35,391 nucleotides of DNA, taken from NCBI GenBank assembly GCA_910585345.1, contig CAJUDS010000021.1:1-35391 (forward strand). The letters run 5' to 3'. This DNA is from an uncultured Lachnospiraceae bacterium (GTDB lineage: Bacteria; Bacillota; Clostridia; Lachnospirales; Lachnospiraceae). The notes below the pieces were generated by a model. That model had not been told where the DNA came from. It ran no database searches and was given only the letters and a program-made list of their open reading frames with translations. A program made the position numbers and the translations under genes. This document shows, one piece after another, positions 14,808 to 23,329 of this stretch. Within the stretch, counting starts at the first letter, position 1. Each line of letters starts with the position of its first letter.

Positions 14808-15791
14808 ATGAGAACAGTAAAATGGGGCGTTTTGGGAACGGCGTATATTTTTGAGCGTGATACGGCGGAGGGAATGAAGCAGGCGGAGAATTGTGAGTTG
14901 TATGCGATTGCGGGCCGCAGTATGGAAAAGGCGGAGATGTTCCGGGAGAAATATGGCTTCCAAAAGGCCTATGGATGTTATGAAGAGCTGCTGGCAGACC
15001 CGCAGGTGGAGGCCGTCTATATTCCGCTTCCCAATACGATGCATTATGAATGGACGATAAAGGCGCTGCGGGCGAAAAAGCATGTGCTTTGTGAAAAGCC
15101 CATTGCGCCTACGGCGGTCCAGGCACAGGAGATGTTCCGCACAGCGGCACAGGAAGGGGTCTTTCTAATGGAGGCCTTTGCTTACCAGCATAGTCCTTAT
15201 ATTGATGCAGTCCGCGGAGAGATTGAAAAAGGAACGATCGGCAATGTCCGTTACATCGAGGCCGCTTTGATTACATCTGATTATGCGGAGAGCAATATCC
15301 GTATGCGCAGGGAAACGCTGGGCGGCAGTACCTATGATCTGGGCGTTTACTGCAGCAGCCTGATCCTCTCCATGCTGGGGAAGGAGCCGGAGAGACTGCA
15401 GGCGGTCAGCACTTTTTCAAAAGAGGGCGTAGACCTGTATACGACGGTTTTGATGGAATATGAGGGCGGTGTGCGTGCGAATATTGACTGCGGTATGGTG
15501 CTTGCCACAGAGAAAAACGCGGCGCTTGACCGTTTTCAGATCCATGGAGACAGGGGGTCTGTTGAGGCTGTGCAGTTCGGGTTTAACGTACCCGGCGAAC
15601 TGAGCTATCGGGTACGGACCTTTGAGGGCGCGGAAGAACTGAAGACCGTTTCGGTTCCCCAAAACTATCGTCTGGAAGTGGAGCAGCTGGGGCGGTGCAT
15701 TACCGACGGAGAGACGCCGAAAGTATCGGAGGATTTTTCACTGGCCAATGCCCGTACCATTGACAGGATACTGGAAAGCATCGGATACTAA
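14808..15791 (+). CDS. Gfo/Idh/MocA-family NAD(P)-dependent oxidoreductase
   Basis: This 327-residue enzyme has an N-terminal Rossmann fold (VKWGVLGTAYIFERDTAEG, a G-x-x-G-type turn) and the family's signature E-K-P segment (KHVLCEKPIAPTA, residues about 90-102), where the lysine supports catalysis and cofactor binding. The C-terminal domain has the open-faced sheet region with GGSTYDLGVYCSSL containing the G-G-x-x-x-D-x-G motif. Members oxidise or reduce sugars, inositols and related polyols. Start chosen at 14808, next to the Rossmann strand with an AGGCAGGG box; in-frame ATGs at 14781 and 14784 would add nine or eight residues. It has its own promoter and no obvious partner, so the substrate remains unknown. 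Confidence 0.88.
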   Translation: MRTVKWGVLGTAYIFERDTAEGMKQAENCELYAIAGRSMEKAEMFREKYGFQKAYGCYEELLADPQVEAVYIPLPNTMHYEWTIKALRAKKHVLCEKPIAPTAVQAQEMFRTAAQEGVFLMEAFAYQHSPYIDAVRGEIEKGTIGNVRYIEAALITSDYAESNIRMRRETLGGSTYDLGVYCSSLILSMLGKEPERLQAVSTFSKEGVDLYTTVLMEYEGGVRANIDCGMVLATEKNAALDRFQIHGDRGSVEAVQFGFNVPGELSYRVRTFEGAEELKTVSVPQNYRLEVEQLGRCITDGETPKVSEDFSLANARTIDRILESIGY

Positions 15792-15858
15792 GCGCTGACT
15801 GGGAGCCCGGGCGTTTGGCGTTGCGGCTCTGCTGGAATGCGCGTTTGGAGAGCAGGCA

Positions 15859-16341
15859 ATGAAAAACAGAGATAAGACGAATGTAATGCGTGTGCTTGAC
15901 GGAAAGAAGATATTTTACAAAAGCCATACTTACGAGCCGGACGCTTCAATGAGCGGGGAAGAGATAGCCGCGCTTTTGGGGGAGGATGCGGACAGGGTGT
16001 TTAAAACGCTTGTCACGCGGGGAAAATCGGGACAATATTATGTTTTTGTCGTTCCGGTGAAAAATGTACTGGATCTAAAAAAGGCCGCAAAGGCAGCCGG
16101 AGAAAAGGCGGTCGGCATGATTATGCAAAAGGAACTGTTTCCGCTGACCGGGTATGTGCATGGCGGCTGTTCCCCGGTCGGTATGAAAAAGCAGTTTCCG
16201 ACATTCATCCATCAAACGGCGGCGCAGTATCAGACGATTTTTGTCAGCGCCGGAAGAGTGGGAACACAGATAGAGTTATCGCCGGACGATCTGGCAAAAG
16301 CGGCAGGCTGCGGTTTTGCCGACATTGTATCGGTAAACTAG
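15859..16341 (+). CDS. ybaK: Cys-tRNA(Pro)/Cys-tRNA(Cys) deacylase YbaK
   Basis: This 160-residue member of the YbaK/EbsC editing family hydrolyses Cys mischarged on tRNA-Pro after prolyl-tRNA synthetase makes the error. The characteristic segments are present: GEEIAALLGEDADRVFKTLV near the N-terminus, Lys in the VFKTLV strand, the VVPVKNVLDLKKAAKAAGEK motif, and the GGCSPVGMKK loop that lines the active site. The length matches the family. Translation starts at an ATG behind GGAGAGCAGG, 67 nt after the oxidoreductase gene. It is freestanding and is expected to act in the cytoplasm on free tRNA with the synthetase. Confidence 0.92.
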   Translation: MKNRDKTNVMRVLDGKKIFYKSHTYEPDASMSGEEIAALLGEDADRVFKTLVTRGKSGQYYVFVVPVKNVLDLKKAAKAAGEKAVGMIMQKELFPLTGYVHGGCSPVGMKKQFPTFIHQTAAQYQTIFVSAGRVGTQIELSPDDLAKAAGCGFADIVSVN

Positions 16342-16413
16342 TGTACTGACCTGCTTATTTTCAGTCAAATGGCGCAGAATGAATGTTCAATCTGCAAGGC
16401 GGCGGAGACATGT

Positions 16414-16893
16414 TTACATATGGCGCTTTCCGGTGATGTCATGGGATACCACGCGGTAGACGCAGGTTTTGGACACAGCCTGCGGCGGGAAATCAAAGCA
16501 TGTCTCTGTCCTGTCAAGATGCTGCAGGATACGGCTTAAGGCATGCTTTTTCTGCGTTTCATCGGTGATAAATTCTACCTGCCCGCTGCCCATGACGCTG
16601 CAGAATTTCCATGAATAGCTGCAGGGATTTTCCGGGGTTCCCTTTACAAGCCGTCCCGCACAGTCCATCTGGAAACAAACGGAAGGGTTTTTCTTTAACA
16701 GATCTATTTTTCTGCCCTCCTGTGCACTGTGCAGATAGAGGATGAGGCCGTCTCCCTGGCGGTCAAATCCAAAATTGAGCGCCACGACATAAGGTTTCTC
16801 TCCATCGGTCATGGCAAGATGCACAACTTCACAGCGTTCGATAATAGGAAAAATATCATCGGGATTTTTAATTTCACGGTCGGTTCTTCTCAT
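16414..16893 (-). CDS. Pyridoxamine 5'-phosphate oxidase-like flavoprotein (NimA-like)
   Basis: This 159-residue protein has the split-barrel flavin-binding fold. The segment CEVVHLAMTDGEKPYVVALNFGFD near residues 21-44 is the strand pair that binds FMN, LILYLHSAQEGRKIDLLKKN is the phosphate-contact region with the H-S-A-x-x-G-x-K pattern, and CSYSWKFCSVMGSGQVEFI is the later strand. Relatives are often annotated as NimA-type nitroimidazole reductases or general flavin reductases, and the actual substrate is unknown. On the minus strand an AAAGGA box precedes the ATG. It is convergent with ybaK and divergent from the PepSY gene. Confidence 0.85.
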   Translation of the reverse strand: MRRTDREIKNPDDIFPIIERCEVVHLAMTDGEKPYVVALNFGFDRQGDGLILYLHSAQEGRKIDLLKKNPSVCFQMDCAGRLVKGTPENPCSYSWKFCSVMGSGQVEFITDETQKKHALSRILQHLDRTETCFDFPPQAVSKTCVYRVVSHDITGKRHM

Positions 16894-16939
16894 ACGTAAT
16901 CTGTCCTTTGTTTTTGTTTATAAAATACTATAATTTAGC

Positions 16940-16969
16940 TTGCTATTTCAAGGGGTAATCTGCTATGAT
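16940..16969 (+). promoter_or_regulatory. Promoter of the PepSY protein gene
   Basis: TTGCTA (16940-16945) and TATGAT (16964-16969) are separated by 18 bp, upstream of a strong AGGAGGG site at 17016-17022. Confidence 0.5.
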
Positions 16970-17027
16970 ACTCTTATAAAAGATAGTGATTACTATTATC
17001 AGGGAGCAAAAATATAGGAGGGATACC

Positions 17028-17837
17028 ATGAAAAGGAAACATAAGATTACAGGAACCGTTGCGGCTGCCGGTATCTTAGCTGCGTCTATGGCAATTACCG
17101 CATCTGCGGCCCAGATTACGGAGGAGTCTGCCAGGTCTATTGTCCTGACAAGTGTAGGAATTTCTGCAGAGTCCGCATTGTATATGGAAGTGGAACTGGA
17201 TCACGATGACGGTATGCAGATCTATGAAGTGGAGCTGCTTACAGACGACTACAGAGAATATGGTTTTGAAATCAATGCGGAGAACGGCGCTGTTTTGAAG
17301 ATGGAATATGAATGGGAGGCTGCTCCTGTGGCAAAGACCGGCGCTGTGGCGACCGTTACCTTGGAGCAGGCCAAAGCGCTTGCCATAGCGCATGCGGCGC
17401 AGTCGGTGGAGGGCGTGACCTTTCAAAAAGCCAAAACCGATTTGGATGACGGCAGAATCCTTTATGAAATAGAGTTTTATACAACAGACCGGAAAGAATA
17501 CGAGTATGAAATTGATGCGGTGACAGGGAATATTATCAAATGGGAATATGATGCAAAGCATCATAAGCCTGTGACCGAAACGGTCAATCCGGCACCGGCG
17601 CAGAATGAAAACAGCCCGTCCACCGCGGTATCCGGTGTAGAAGCGGCGAAGGCGATCGCCTTGAAACAGGCGGGCCTTAGCTCTGCCAGTGTGCGGTGGG
17701 GAAAGGTGAAACCGGACTACGAGGACGGCCGTCTTATATATGAAGGAGAATTCTATTACAACAATCTGGAATATGAATTTGAGATTGATGCTGCAACCGG
17801 CGGGATTGTCGACTGGGATGTGGAGGAGGACGATTGA
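17028..17837 (+). CDS. Exported protein with three PepSY domains
   Basis: This 269-residue protein begins with a signal peptide (MKRKHKITGTVAAAGILAAS then MAITASAA) with probable cleavage after ASA near residue 27. Three tandem PepSY repeats follow, at about 29-96, 106-178 and 200-267. Each has an N-terminal helix with an A-x-x-I/L-A pattern, a strand of the D-D-G-x-x-x-Y-E-V/I-E-F type, and an E-Y/F-E-I-D-A-x-T/N-G-x-I ending. PepSY domains inhibit or chaperone extracellular proteases and occur in cell-wall-associated regulators. The linker between repeats two and three is Pro/Asn/Thr-rich. No membrane or sortase anchor is seen, so it is probably secreted. The ATG at 17028 has a consensus box 5 nt ahead. 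Confidence 0.88.
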   Translation: MKRKHKITGTVAAAGILAASMAITASAAQITEESARSIVLTSVGISAESALYMEVELDHDDGMQIYEVELLTDDYREYGFEINAENGAVLKMEYEWEAAPVAKTGAVATVTLEQAKALAIAHAAQSVEGVTFQKAKTDLDDGRILYEIEFYTTDRKEYEYEIDAVTGNIIKWEYDAKHHKPVTETVNPAPAQNENSPSTAVSGVEAAKAIALKQAGLSSASVRWGKVKPDYEDGRLIYEGEFYYNNLEYEFEIDAATGGIVDWDVEEDD

Positions 17838-17934
17838 CTGCGGGTGTTTGGAAATACGCAGGCACAGAAAAGAAGTCAAATGGATGCTCCCCATCCGCTT
17901 GACGCACTGCCCGCGGGAATAGACAGTCACTGGG

Positions 17935-17960
17935 GAAGCCGGAAAGTAATTTCCGGCTTC
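17935..17960 (+). terminator. Terminator after the PepSY gene
   Basis: GAAGCCGGAAA and TTTCCGGCTTC form a perfect 11-bp stem followed by a short TTTGC tail. Confidence 0.75.
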
Positions 17961-17987
17961 TTTGCATGGAAAGACCTGTAATATTCC

Positions 17988-18016
17988 TAGACAAATACCG
18001 CAAAAACCGATATAAT
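17988..18016 (+). promoter_or_regulatory. Promoter of the GGDEF-like gene
   Basis: TAGACA (17988-17993) and TATAAT (18011-18016) lie 17 bp apart, upstream of the ATG at 18075. Confidence 0.65.
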
Positions 18017-18074
18017 AAAATTGATTTTCCGATAGAATCAGACAGGAAAAATGAAGAGATGAGAGGTATATTTT

Positions 18075-19004
18075 ATGGGATACGGGACACTTCCTTTGGA
18101 AAAAAGACTGAAGGAAAATATTAAAAACTATGGGTTTGCCAACCTGTATAAGACAGAGGAATTAAAGAGCCAGATGCTGCTGCTGCACGAACTGACAGGG
18201 CTGAAAATACTTTTGACTGACAGACATGGGGAAAAGATGGCGGCAGTCGGCAACTTTACGGATTTTACGCCGGATGTGGTGGGAGAGCCGGGCAGAAAAC
18301 TGCGTGTGGCGGGCAGGACGGTAGGACATGTCTATACACGGGAGGATGCGGTAGAGCCGGGCAGGGAAAAAATGGCGGCAGATATGCTTGAGCAGATCAT
18401 ACGGCTGTGGGAACGGCTGGGCAGAGAAGTGTTTACCAACCGGGAGAGCGCCGTATATATTGACGAGATAGAGCAGCTGCTGGAAAAAGAGCGGTACCGG
18501 GTGAAATACGGAGAAAAAGAAGACGTACTGACCGGTATGCTGAACAAGACATATTTTGAAGAACGCATGAAAGAACTGGACAGTTCCGGAACTGCGCCGG
18601 TTGCTGCGGTGGAGGCTAATATCAATGACTGGAAGTTTGTCAATGATCATTATGGAGATGAGGAAAGCGACAGGCTGATTCAGATCATAGCGCAGATTCT
18701 GAAGGAAGAAGCAGGGGACGGTTATGTACTGGGACGTGTAGACGGTGATGTGTTCCACATTGCAATTCCGGCGCCGGAAGAAGGGGAGGCAGAAGCTTAT
18801 GCGCAGCGTGTACAGAGCAGATGCAGGCTTTATGTGGACGCAAAGCTGACGCCTTCGGCAGCGGTGGGAATAATGTATAAAAGCAATGTGGAAGAGCGGC
18901 TGGAAGATATATTTGCGGAAGCAGAGTATAAAATGTTCGAAAATAAATATGAGATGAAACATAACAGAGAATATCAGGAAAGACTACATAGAAATCTGAA
19001 ATAA
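18075..19004 (+). CDS. Degenerate GGDEF-domain protein
   Basis: This is a 309-residue cytoplasmic protein. Residues about 1-130 are an N-terminal region that may be a small ligand-sensing domain (LLLHELTGLKILLTDRHGEK). From about 150 a GGDEF domain is recognisable by D-V-L-T-G-M-L-N-K-T-Y-F and the substrate strand ANINDWKFVNDHYGDEESDR. The signature loop reads D-G-D-V-F (residues 223-227) in place of G-G-D-E-F, so the catalytic Glu is Val and the first Gly is Asp. No RxxD inhibitory site precedes it. Loss of the Glu suggests that it does not make cyclic di-GMP and may bind nucleotides or partners instead. It is a one-gene unit with its own promoter and terminator. Confidence 0.75.
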   Translation: MGYGTLPLEKRLKENIKNYGFANLYKTEELKSQMLLLHELTGLKILLTDRHGEKMAAVGNFTDFTPDVVGEPGRKLRVAGRTVGHVYTREDAVEPGREKMAADMLEQIIRLWERLGREVFTNRESAVYIDEIEQLLEKERYRVKYGEKEDVLTGMLNKTYFEERMKELDSSGTAPVAAVEANINDWKFVNDHYGDEESDRLIQIIAQILKEEAGDGYVLGRVDGDVFHIAIPAPEEGEAEAYAQRVQSRCRLYVDAKLTPSAAVGIMYKSNVEERLEDIFAEAEYKMFENKYEMKHNREYQERLHRNLK

Positions 19005-19015
19005 AAATGGTGGAG

Positions 19016-19057
19016 AGCGCCCGAAGCGTCATGGAAAGTGACGGAAAGGCGCTTTTT
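19016..19057 (+). terminator. Terminator after the GGDEF-like gene
   Basis: AGCGCC/GGCGCT encloses an inner CGTCA/TGACG stem and is followed by TTTTT. Confidence 0.75.
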
Positions 19058-19105
19058 CTATTGGCTGTGTTGTGCAGGTGCACACATTTTGCCGGGAGGA
19101 GAGAG

Positions 19106-19891
19106 ATGAATGACAGGTTGTTCGATCAGAAACGGATTGCAGAAGGCTATGCGAAGGACAGACCATACCTGCACGGACAGATCGTAGATATGCTGCGGAA
19201 GGATTGGAAGCCGGACTGTTTTTATCGAAACGGGCTTGACGTAGGGTGCGGTTCCGGGCTTTCCACAAGGGCGTTAAAGCAGATCTGCGGACAGGTGACA
19301 GGCGTGGATGTCTCAGCGGAAATGATTGCGGTATGTAAAGCGCTTTACAATCCGAATGATCAGGAAAACGGATATCGGTTCGTGTGTGTAAAAGCGGAGG
19401 AGATGCAGGAAGAGGCGGCTGTTTATGATATTGTCAGCGTGGCAGGCGCCATGAACTGGATAGAGGAAAATCGGTTTTTACCTAAATTGAGGCAGATGAT
19501 GGAGCCAGGGGGCCTTCTGTTCGTCTATGACTTTTGGATTACCGACAGAATGCGGGGCAGCAAGGCATACACGCAGTGGTATCAGACGGCTTATCTGCGG
19601 CATTTTCCCAAACCGCCGCGGAAAGAAAGAATCTGGAAGCAGGAAGAGCTGCCGGACTGCTTCCGGATTATGAAACAGGTTTCTTACGAATTGGTGCATT
19701 TGTTTGACTTGGAAGCGTTTATCCGTTTTATGATGACACAGTCCAATGTAAATGTCCGCATAGAAAAAGGGGAGATCAAAGAAGCGGACGCCAAGAACTG
19801 GTTTTATAATTCTCTGGCGCCTGTGTGGGGAACGGGAAGCAGAGAATTGTTTTTTGAGGGATATAGCTGGTATGTGAGGCTGGAAAAGTGA
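19106..19891 (+). CDS. Class I SAM-dependent methyltransferase
   Basis: This is a 261-residue protein with a canonical Rossmann methyltransferase fold. Motif I is GLDVGCGSGLSTRALK (residues about 42-57), followed by the acidic strand end TGVDVSAEMI that binds the SAM ribose and by YDIVSVAGAMNWIEEN, the motif IV region. The C-terminal part has aromatic-rich helices that may form a lid over the substrate. An open frame extends to 19007, but the GGGAGGAGAG box at 19094-19103 marks ATG 19106 as the start. Relatives are annotated only as generic methyltransferases and the acceptor is unknown. No clear terminator precedes the groESL promoter region. Confidence 0.85.
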   Translation: MNDRLFDQKRIAEGYAKDRPYLHGQIVDMLRKDWKPDCFYRNGLDVGCGSGLSTRALKQICGQVTGVDVSAEMIAVCKALYNPNDQENGYRFVCVKAEEMQEEAAVYDIVSVAGAMNWIEENRFLPKLRQMMEPGGLLFVYDFWITDRMRGSKAYTQWYQTAYLRHFPKPPRKERIWKQEELPDCFRIMKQVSYELVHLFDLEAFIRFMMTQSNVNVRIEKGEIKEADAKNWFYNSLAPVWGTGSRELFFEGYSWYVRLEK

Positions 19892-20031
19892 CGGTTTGGA
19901 AGGCGGCGGAAAGGAATATTCTAAAATAAGTATAAAATTGCCTGAATCTAATAAAATTAAGAAAACAAGAGAAAAATAGAGATAAAGCAAAATAATAAGA
20001 GATATTAGTAGATAATAGGATGTAAATTGGG

Positions 20032-20060
20032 TTGCATAACGATAAGTAAGTTACTAATAT
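20032..20060 (+). promoter_or_regulatory. Promoter of groESL
   Basis: TTGCAT (20032-20037) and TAATAT (20055-20060) lie 17 bp apart. The expected start near 20067 is a few bases ahead of the CIRCE dyad. The 140 bp further upstream are AT-rich and hold no gene. Confidence 0.75.
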
Positions 20061-20071
20061 ATGGATAGTTC

Positions 20072-20098
20072 TTAGCACTCGATTAGGGTGAGTGCTAA
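20072..20098 (+). promoter_or_regulatory. CIRCE operator (HrcA binding site)
   Basis: TTAGCACTC-N9-GAGTGCTAA is a perfect match to the CIRCE consensus. HrcA represses groESL through this site and is itself kept active by GroEL, so heat stress relieves repression. Confidence 0.97.
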
Positions 20099-20142
20099 TA
20101 ATAAGGAAAGCAACAGTGTATAGAATAAAGGAGGAAGTCTAA

Positions 20143-20427
20143 ATGAAATTAGTACCATTGGGTGACAGAGTTGTGTTAAAGCAGTTGGTTGCAGAGGAAA
20201 CGACCAAATCCGGAATTGTTCTTCCCGGACAGAGCAAGGAAAAGCCGCAGCAGGCAGAAGTTATAGCCGTAGGGCCGGGCGGCGTGGTAGACGGTAAGGA
20301 AGTAAAGATGGAAGTCAAAGCTGGCGATCAGGTGATCTATTCCAAATATGCGGGAACAGAAGTGAAGCTGGACGAAGAAGAACTGATCGTAGTAAGACAG
20401 AGCGATATTCTGGCAGTGATTCAGTAA
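20143..20427 (+). CDS. groES: Co-chaperonin GroES
   Basis: This 94-residue protein forms the heptameric lid of the GroEL folding chamber. It starts with KLVPLGDRVVLKQLVAEETT and has the mobile loop (TTKSGIVLPG) that docks to GroEL, followed by the AEVIAVGPGGVVDGKEV strand, and ends in a standard way (IVVRQSDILAVIQ). The length is normal for bacterial GroES. It is preceded by AAAGGAGG and by CIRCE, and groEL follows 64 nt downstream in the same operon. Expression should be heat-inducible. Confidence 0.98.
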   Translation: MKLVPLGDRVVLKQLVAEETTKSGIVLPGQSKEKPQQAEVIAVGPGGVVDGKEVKMEVKAGDQVIYSKYAGTEVKLDEEELIVVRQSDILAVIQ

Positions 20428-20491
20428 TTCCCACATTGAAATGTTACAGAAATGGGTATTGTGTAAAAAAATAGTTTAGGAGATGAAAATT

Positions 20492-22114
20492 ATGGCAAAA
20501 GAAATCAAATACGGGGCAGAAGCCCGCGCAGCATTGGAGACAGGTGTGAACAAACTGGCAGATACCGTACGGGTAACACTTGGACCGAAAGGAAGAAATG
20601 TCGTACTTGACAAATCGTATGGCGCACCGTTGATTACGAACGACGGCGTTACCATTGCAAAAGAAATCGAACTGGAAGATGCGTTCGAAAACATGGGCGC
20701 ACAGCTTGTAAAAGAAGTAGCCACCAAAACAAACGACGTGGCGGGCGATGGTACGACGACGGCAACCGTTCTTGCACAGGCTATGGTAAACGCCGGAATG
20801 AAAAATCTGGCTGCCGGCGCAAACCCGATTATTCTCAGAAAGGGTATGAAGAAGGCAACTGACTGCGCAGTGGAGGCAATCGAAAAGATGAGCTCCAAAG
20901 TCAGCGGTAAAGAACAGTTTGCGAGAGTTGCCGCAGTTTCTTCGGGAGACGAAGAAGTAGGCAGCATGGTTGCAGACGCAATGGAGAAAGTGACAGGCGA
21001 CGGCGTCATTACCATTGAAGAGAGCAAGACGATGAAGACGGAACTGGACCTTGTGGAAGGTATGCAGTTTGACAGAGGTTATATTTCCGCATACATGGCA
21101 ACCGATATGGATAAAATGGAAGCCGTTCTGGATGATCCTTATATTTTGATTACAGATAAAAAGATCAGCAATATTCAGGAAATCCTTCCGGTTCTGGAAC
21201 AGATCGTACAGTCCGGCGCAAAACTTCTGATCATTGCAGAAGACGTAGAGGGCGAAGCGCTCACCACATTGATTGTCAACAAGCTGCGCGGCACGTTTAA
21301 CGTAGTGGCAGTGAAGGCTCCCGGATATGGCGACAGAAGAAAAGCAATGCTGGAAGATATTGCGATTCTCACAGGCGGCCAGGTAATTTCTGACGAGCTT
21401 GGGCTTGATCTGAAAGAAGCGACACTGGAACAGCTTGGACGCGCAAAATCCGTAAAAGTACAGAAAGAAAACACGGTGATCGTGGACGGTGCAGGTGATA
21501 AAGCGGCAATCCAGGCAAGAGTTTCCCAGATTAAGAAACAGGTGGAAGAAACAACCTCTGATTTTGATAAAGAGAAACTGCAGGAAAGACTGGCAAAACT
21601 TTCCGGCGGCGTGGCAGTGATCCGTGTAGGCGCCGCAACGGAAACAGAGATGAAGGAAGCAAAACTGCGTATGGAAGACGCTTTGAATGCGACAAGAGCA
21701 GCAGCGGAGGAAGGTATCATCTGCGGCGGCGGTTCCGCTTATATCCATGCTTCCAAAGAGGTTGCAAAGCTGGCTGATGAGATGGAAGGCGATGAAAAGA
21801 CAGGCGCTTCTATCGTATTAAAGGCATTGGAATCCCCCTTATTCCATATTGTGGCCAATGCAGGCATGGAAGGCAGCGTAATTATTAATAAAGTAAGAGA
21901 ATCAGAGACGGGTATCGGCTATGATGCCCTGAAAGGCGAATATGTAGATATGGTGGCAGCCGGAATCCTGGACCCTGCAAAAGTGACAAGAAGCGCACTG
22001 CAGAATGCAACGAGCGTTGCGTCCACATTGCTGACAACAGAATCCGTTGTGGCTAATATAAAAGAAGATGCACCTGCAATGCCTGCAGGCGGCGGTATGG
22101 GCGGTATGATGTAA
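20492..22114 (+). CDS. groEL: Chaperonin GroEL
   Basis: This 540-residue subunit belongs to the double-ring chaperonin that encloses unfolded proteins with GroES. The N-terminus MAKEIKYGAEARAALETGV, the nucleotide-binding V-A-G-D-G-T-T-T loop, the apical domain with YISAYMATDMDKMEAVLD, and the C-terminal Gly/Met tail (GGGMGGMM) are all present. The length matches the family. An in-frame ATG at 20483 lies 4 nt after the AGGAG box at 20478-20482; ATG 20492 at 9 nt spacing is the usual start. A strong terminator follows. There is a single complete copy in the window. Confidence 0.98.
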   Translation: MAKEIKYGAEARAALETGVNKLADTVRVTLGPKGRNVVLDKSYGAPLITNDGVTIAKEIELEDAFENMGAQLVKEVATKTNDVAGDGTTTATVLAQAMVNAGMKNLAAGANPIILRKGMKKATDCAVEAIEKMSSKVSGKEQFARVAAVSSGDEEVGSMVADAMEKVTGDGVITIEESKTMKTELDLVEGMQFDRGYISAYMATDMDKMEAVLDDPYILITDKKISNIQEILPVLEQIVQSGAKLLIIAEDVEGEALTTLIVNKLRGTFNVVAVKAPGYGDRRKAMLEDIAILTGGQVISDELGLDLKEATLEQLGRAKSVKVQKENTVIVDGAGDKAAIQARVSQIKKQVEETTSDFDKEKLQERLAKLSGGVAVIRVGAATETEMKEAKLRMEDALNATRAAAEEGIICGGGSAYIHASKEVAKLADEMEGDEKTGASIVLKALESPLFHIVANAGMEGSVIINKVRESETGIGYDALKGEYVDMVAAGILDPAKVTRSALQNATSVASTLLTTESVVANIKEDAPAMPAGGGMGGMM

Positions 22115-22143
22115 TATTCTGAAAAGAACAGCGCGGTAAACGG

Positions 22144-22187
22144 AAGACGCATGGACTGGGTATGACCAAAATCCATGCGTCTTTTTT
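22144..22187 (+). terminator. Terminator of the groESL operon
   Basis: AAGACGCATGGA pairs with TCCATGCGTCTT and is followed by a T run. Confidence 0.9.
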
Positions 22188-22211
22188 GTTTGGCTGCCGG
22201 GGCTCGCTTGC

Positions 22212-22240
22212 TTGCACCTTTTTATGATAGAGTATATAAT
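22212..22240 (+). promoter_or_regulatory. Promoter of the exported protein gene
   Basis: TTGCAC (22212-22217) and TATAAT (22235-22240) are exactly 17 bp apart. Confidence 0.8.
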
Positions 22241-22297
22241 AGCTGTGAATAAGTAAAGGAAAAGGGTAATAATAGTTTCCGGTTATGGAGGTGCATG

Positions 22298-23158
22298 ATG
22301 AAAAAGAAAATTGTAACAGGTCTGTTGTCAACAGTGTTGTGTGTGGCAGGGATGTCTTTACCGGTCTGTGCAGAAACCGTCTCAGAGCAGCCTTTGCGGC
22401 AGGAAAAGGCTGCGGAAGAGAATGTGCTGCGTAATACGGTGTTCACATCAAAAGAACAGATGCAGCAGATGATGGGCCTGACGGATCCGGAGGCGTGGTC
22501 GGTTTCCTATCTGCCGGAAGTGGAGCAGTGTTACTGGAATTTCAGCAGACCGGGGGAACAGGATAAGAAGGAGCTGTCCATGGAGCTTGTAAGCAACGCC
22601 TATCAGAATCTGGAGATGCTTTTGGATAACGGCTATCTGCTCGATTATCATGAACTGGCGGATTATGCGGCGGATTATCTTGTGCGGAGAGGGGAGCAGG
22701 ACGCTTACTACACAATTCTGACGGAATGTCTGAAAAATCCGTATCTGCTGAACAAACCAGAGGCCGTCGTAACGGATTATACATACAATGGAAGAGATTA
22801 CTCTGCCGTGTTTGATCCGGATTATTATTATGACGCCAATCCGGACCTGCAGGCGTCCATCGGTTTCAATCCGCCTGAGCTGCTGCGCCATTTTGTGGAA
22901 AAGGGTATCATACAGGGCAGAAAAGGAAATGCGTCGTTTGATCCGGACGCTTATATGGCAAAGACGGATGGAGAGATTGCAGTCAGCCGTGCAGGCGTGC
23001 AGGCGCCGGGACCGATGCCTGTGGTGGCAAAATACAGCTATAGCAGAGCGAATTATTATGGCAGGTTTTTGGGGCATTATGACTATACCGCTGTTTATGG
23101 ACCGGTGGAGGAAGAGAAGGCGCCGGGTGAAATGGAAGAAAATACGGTGGACTGGTAG
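22298..23158 (+). CDS. Exported protein with DPxYYY-NPDL repeat
   Basis: This is a 286-residue secreted protein. The signal peptide MKKKIVTGLLSTVLCVAGMS ends in LPVCAE with cleavage near residue 25. The middle part (about 40-145) is helical. Residues about 167-215 contain FDPDYYYDANPDLQASIGFN then LLRHFVEKGIIQGRKGN and a second FDPDAYMA. This pattern of F-D-P-x-Y-Y-x-x-x-N-P-D-L, H-F and G-x-x-x-G-R is found in many secreted Lachnospiraceae proteins beside wall-binding or enzymatic domains, where its role is not defined. The C-terminus has a Tyr-rich segment (YSYSRANYYGRFLGHYDY). The ATG at 22298 is preferred over 22295 because GGAGGT lies 7 nt ahead. Confidence 0.75.
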   Translation: MKKKIVTGLLSTVLCVAGMSLPVCAETVSEQPLRQEKAAEENVLRNTVFTSKEQMQQMMGLTDPEAWSVSYLPEVEQCYWNFSRPGEQDKKELSMELVSNAYQNLEMLLDNGYLLDYHELADYAADYLVRRGEQDAYYTILTECLKNPYLLNKPEAVVTDYTYNGRDYSAVFDPDYYYDANPDLQASIGFNPPELLRHFVEKGIIQGRKGNASFDPDAYMAKTDGEIAVSRAGVQAPGPMPVVAKYSYSRANYYGRFLGHYDYTAVYGPVEEEKAPGEMEENTVDW

Positions 23159-23176
23159 AAATTCCGTTACTTTCTG

Positions 23177-23185
23177 TGTTATACT
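23177..23185 (+). promoter_or_regulatory. Extended -10 element before apt
   Basis: TG-T-TATACT is an extended -10 motif about 145 bp upstream of the apt start. No clear -35 box is seen. Confidence 0.4.
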
Positions 23186-23329
23186 AAAAAAGCGCATGGT
23201 GCGGGATATCGGCGCACAGCCTGGCAGGCGCCGGGATACGGCGGCAAAAACCAGGTAAAACAGACCGGAAGATAAGCGGTGCAGGACATAATGCAGACGG
23301 GAACCGGTTAGGGAAAGGATGTATAGGAA

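Noticed and set aside
17076..17930. Minus-strand open frame opposite the PepSY gene
   Set aside because: It is a shadow of a well-supported exported protein, with no start signal and biased composition.
20444..21748. Long minus-strand open frame (434 codons) opposite groEL
   Set aside because: It overlaps groEL fully and is rich in Cys, Phe and His from antisense codon bias; there is no promoter or ribosome site.
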